Part shown: piece by piece, positions 62,601 to 64,000 of the stretch | Numbering within the stretch: position 1 is the stretch's first letter | Layout of the letters: each line of letters opens with the position of its first letter | DNA from: Lithospermum erythrorhizon | Taxonomy: Eukaryota > Streptophyta > Magnoliopsida > Boraginales > Boraginaceae | Assembly (NCBI GenBank): GCA_019722365.1 | Contig: JADFUC010000278.1 | Span: 248,001-312,000, forward strand | Direction of reading: 5' to 3' | DNA: 64,000 bases | Notes under the pieces: generated by a model | The model's database searches: none | Seen by the model: the letters and a program-made list of their open reading frames with translations, nothing else | What the model was told of the DNA's origin: nothing | Position numbers and translations under genes: made by a program

Positions 62601-63142
62601 TTGCTTAGATATTTTGCTATTGTAGATCAAGTTTGTTCATTTGTTTTAGTTTTTGGATTGTGGACATATCACTTAGTTTTATTATTACCAACCTCATGTT
62701 TACGGGATGTGATGTGACTATTTTCGAGAGACAACAACATTTTTTTTTAAGATTATTTCCAAAGCACATATATATATTATTATTTAAAAATAGGATTGGC
62801 TATATTTACAAATGATCAAATTAAGGGGTTAGAAGTTGGAGTAAGAAGTTGAGTAGCTAATCAATTCCTAAATTTTTAAAATAAAATTTTATTATTGACA
62901 AATAAGAATTAACGTTTTATTTATTTAAAAATTATATCATCCATCCCACACATTATCATGATGTCGCCATTAGTCATCCGTCCCGATGAACCCAAAATAA
63001 ACAAAACAAATCTAAGTGTGAGACCTCTTAAATTTCTTTTATATGCACATACTTATATTTTTCTCCTTGTTAAATTTTTTTGTCACTAGTCGTCAGCAAT
63101 CATATGACTTTTAAGTCCAACCTTTTCCTATACTACTATTAC

Positions 63143-63303
63143 TCCCTCTATTTCTTGTATCAATTTCCTTTTTTAATAATTTTTTAATTGATTCCTATTT
63201 TAATTTAAAAAATTAATGGAAAAAATAAGTTTATGAGATAAATTTAAATTTACCTAAAAAATTATGCAAAACTAAATGTGTATTATAAAAGGGGATGGAG
63301 GTA
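63143..63303. mobile_element. Stowaway-like MITE candidate
   Basis: Starts TACTCCCTCTATTTCTTG and ends GGGGATGGAGGTA, giving inverted Stowaway-type ends with TA at each side and an A/T-rich interior of about 160 bp that includes pairs such as TTTTTAATTGATTCC/GGAAAAAATAAG. Ends are imperfect. Confidence 0.4.
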
Positions 63304-64000
63304 TAAAATAAAGGAAATACCCCGATAGCTATTTTTTATTTTTTTGAAAATTAGCAATAATAAAAATAGCACAACTTATAATAATATTACAAATTTAAAT
63401 TTTTTTATTAACTATTAGATTTCTTAGTTGGAGACCTAAAATTGATATTACTAGATTATGAAATCATGTGACAATAGATTAATTAATCACTCATGACACA
63501 AGATCAAATAACTATCAGTAACTAAAAAGGTTGGTAGAACTGTAGAAGTTATTAACCGAACAAATATCAACAAGTGACCACCTCATTTCTGGAAAAGTTG
63601 GGTACAAATATCACGATCGATGACGATGGGTGATGAGTATCCCATCACAATTCACAAAGTCAATATATATATATATGAACTCGATAATCATTTAAAAATG
63701 TTATGCTAGTTAATTAATTTACATATTCTTCTTATCTTACTTATTTTATTTATTTAAGAACATCTGCACCAGCATGTGTATATTATGGCATATTTCTAAA
63801 TACAGAATAGGCTAGACAAAAGTGATACAAAAACTAACAATATCAGCTTACTCATTGTAAAAAAATTCCTCCAAAAGTTTACACCAATCTCTCGCCTGAC
63901 TTACTCATGAGCTAAGCCTAAATTAATTTTTAATTATTTCTCTCTCTCTTCCTTTTCTCTTTTACAAATTTTTTATCCTTTCTCTTTTTTACTATTCTTT

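Larger units (their letters stand above)
57277..64000. other. 6.7 kb AT-rich gene-poor DNA
   Basis: All frames are short, with strongly A/T-driven composition. I see no exon series with conserved wording, no tRNA or rRNA gene, and no retrotransposon protein. It contains a TACGGAGTA at 58214-58222, MITE-like stretches at 58893-59510 and 63143-63303, and a short tandem repeat near 59.6 kb. Confidence 0.5.

Noticed and set aside
59900..63000. Search for miRNA precursors and known plant miRNA words in the gene-poor right end
   Set aside because: No match to common conserved miRNA sequences was seen, and hairpins found were simple A/T pairings.

Overview
The window is nuclear DNA of a flowering plant, most likely a eudicot. 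It is AT-rich, its genes are intron-rich with ordinary GT-AG introns, several predicted proteins go to plastids or mitochondria, and degenerate plant transposable elements lie between genes. Recurrent TACGGAGTA motifs and Stowaway-type ends fit what I associate with Caryophyllales (beet, spinach, amaranth), but that placement is an inference, not shown by the sequence.

Layout: an NFU1-type plastid iron-sulfur scaffold gene (minus, 2.2-3.8 kb); a repeat-rich stretch holding a degenerate ITS2/25S rDNA piece (5.4-5.5 kb); a DUF724 gene lacking its Agenet half (6.6-9.0 kb) followed by an intronless tandem-Agenet gene (10.5-11.0 kb); an intronless PLS/E-type PPR gene (13.1-14.7 kb); an F-box remnant and a CACTA-like end (15.2-15.8 kb); a short FCA-like RRM-RRM-WW gene (16.7-21.3 kb); GUN1 (minus, 21.9-25.0 kb); a CYP21-4-type cyclophilin (26.2-29.2 kb); DEAD-box helicase RH24 (minus, 29.9-33.4 kb); a decayed Copia retrotransposon (minus, 35.3-37.2 kb); the Polycomb methyltransferase SWN/EZA1 (38.9-45.2 kb); GARP subunit VPS51 (46.2-53.4 kb); SAR1 GTPase (53.8-56.0 kb); a gene fragment near 57 kb; and 6.7 kb of AT-rich DNA with no gene I can see.

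The genes are unrelated housekeeping and regulatory genes, not a pathway cluster. Shared themes are chromatin and flowering control (SWN, FCA-like), plastid function (NFU1, GUN1) and vesicle traffic (VPS51, SAR1, probably CYP21-4). As I remember Arabidopsis, the homologs of NFU1, SWN, VPS51 and SAR1 all lie at the start of chromosome 4 (At4g01940, At4g02020, At4g02030, At4g02080), so the window probably keeps an ancient syntenic block.

I found no new multi-gene system. The most unusual signals are small: a VPS51 intron bounded by identical 15-bp direct repeats, an FCA-like gene whose RRM2 exon has lost its expected donor and reads 12 extra codons, two consecutive GC-AG introns in the SET domain of SWN, a strongly over-represented TA-flanked 9-mer, and an rDNA piece inside a Stowaway-like element. 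All exon models were built by eye from splice sites, frame and remembered family sequence.
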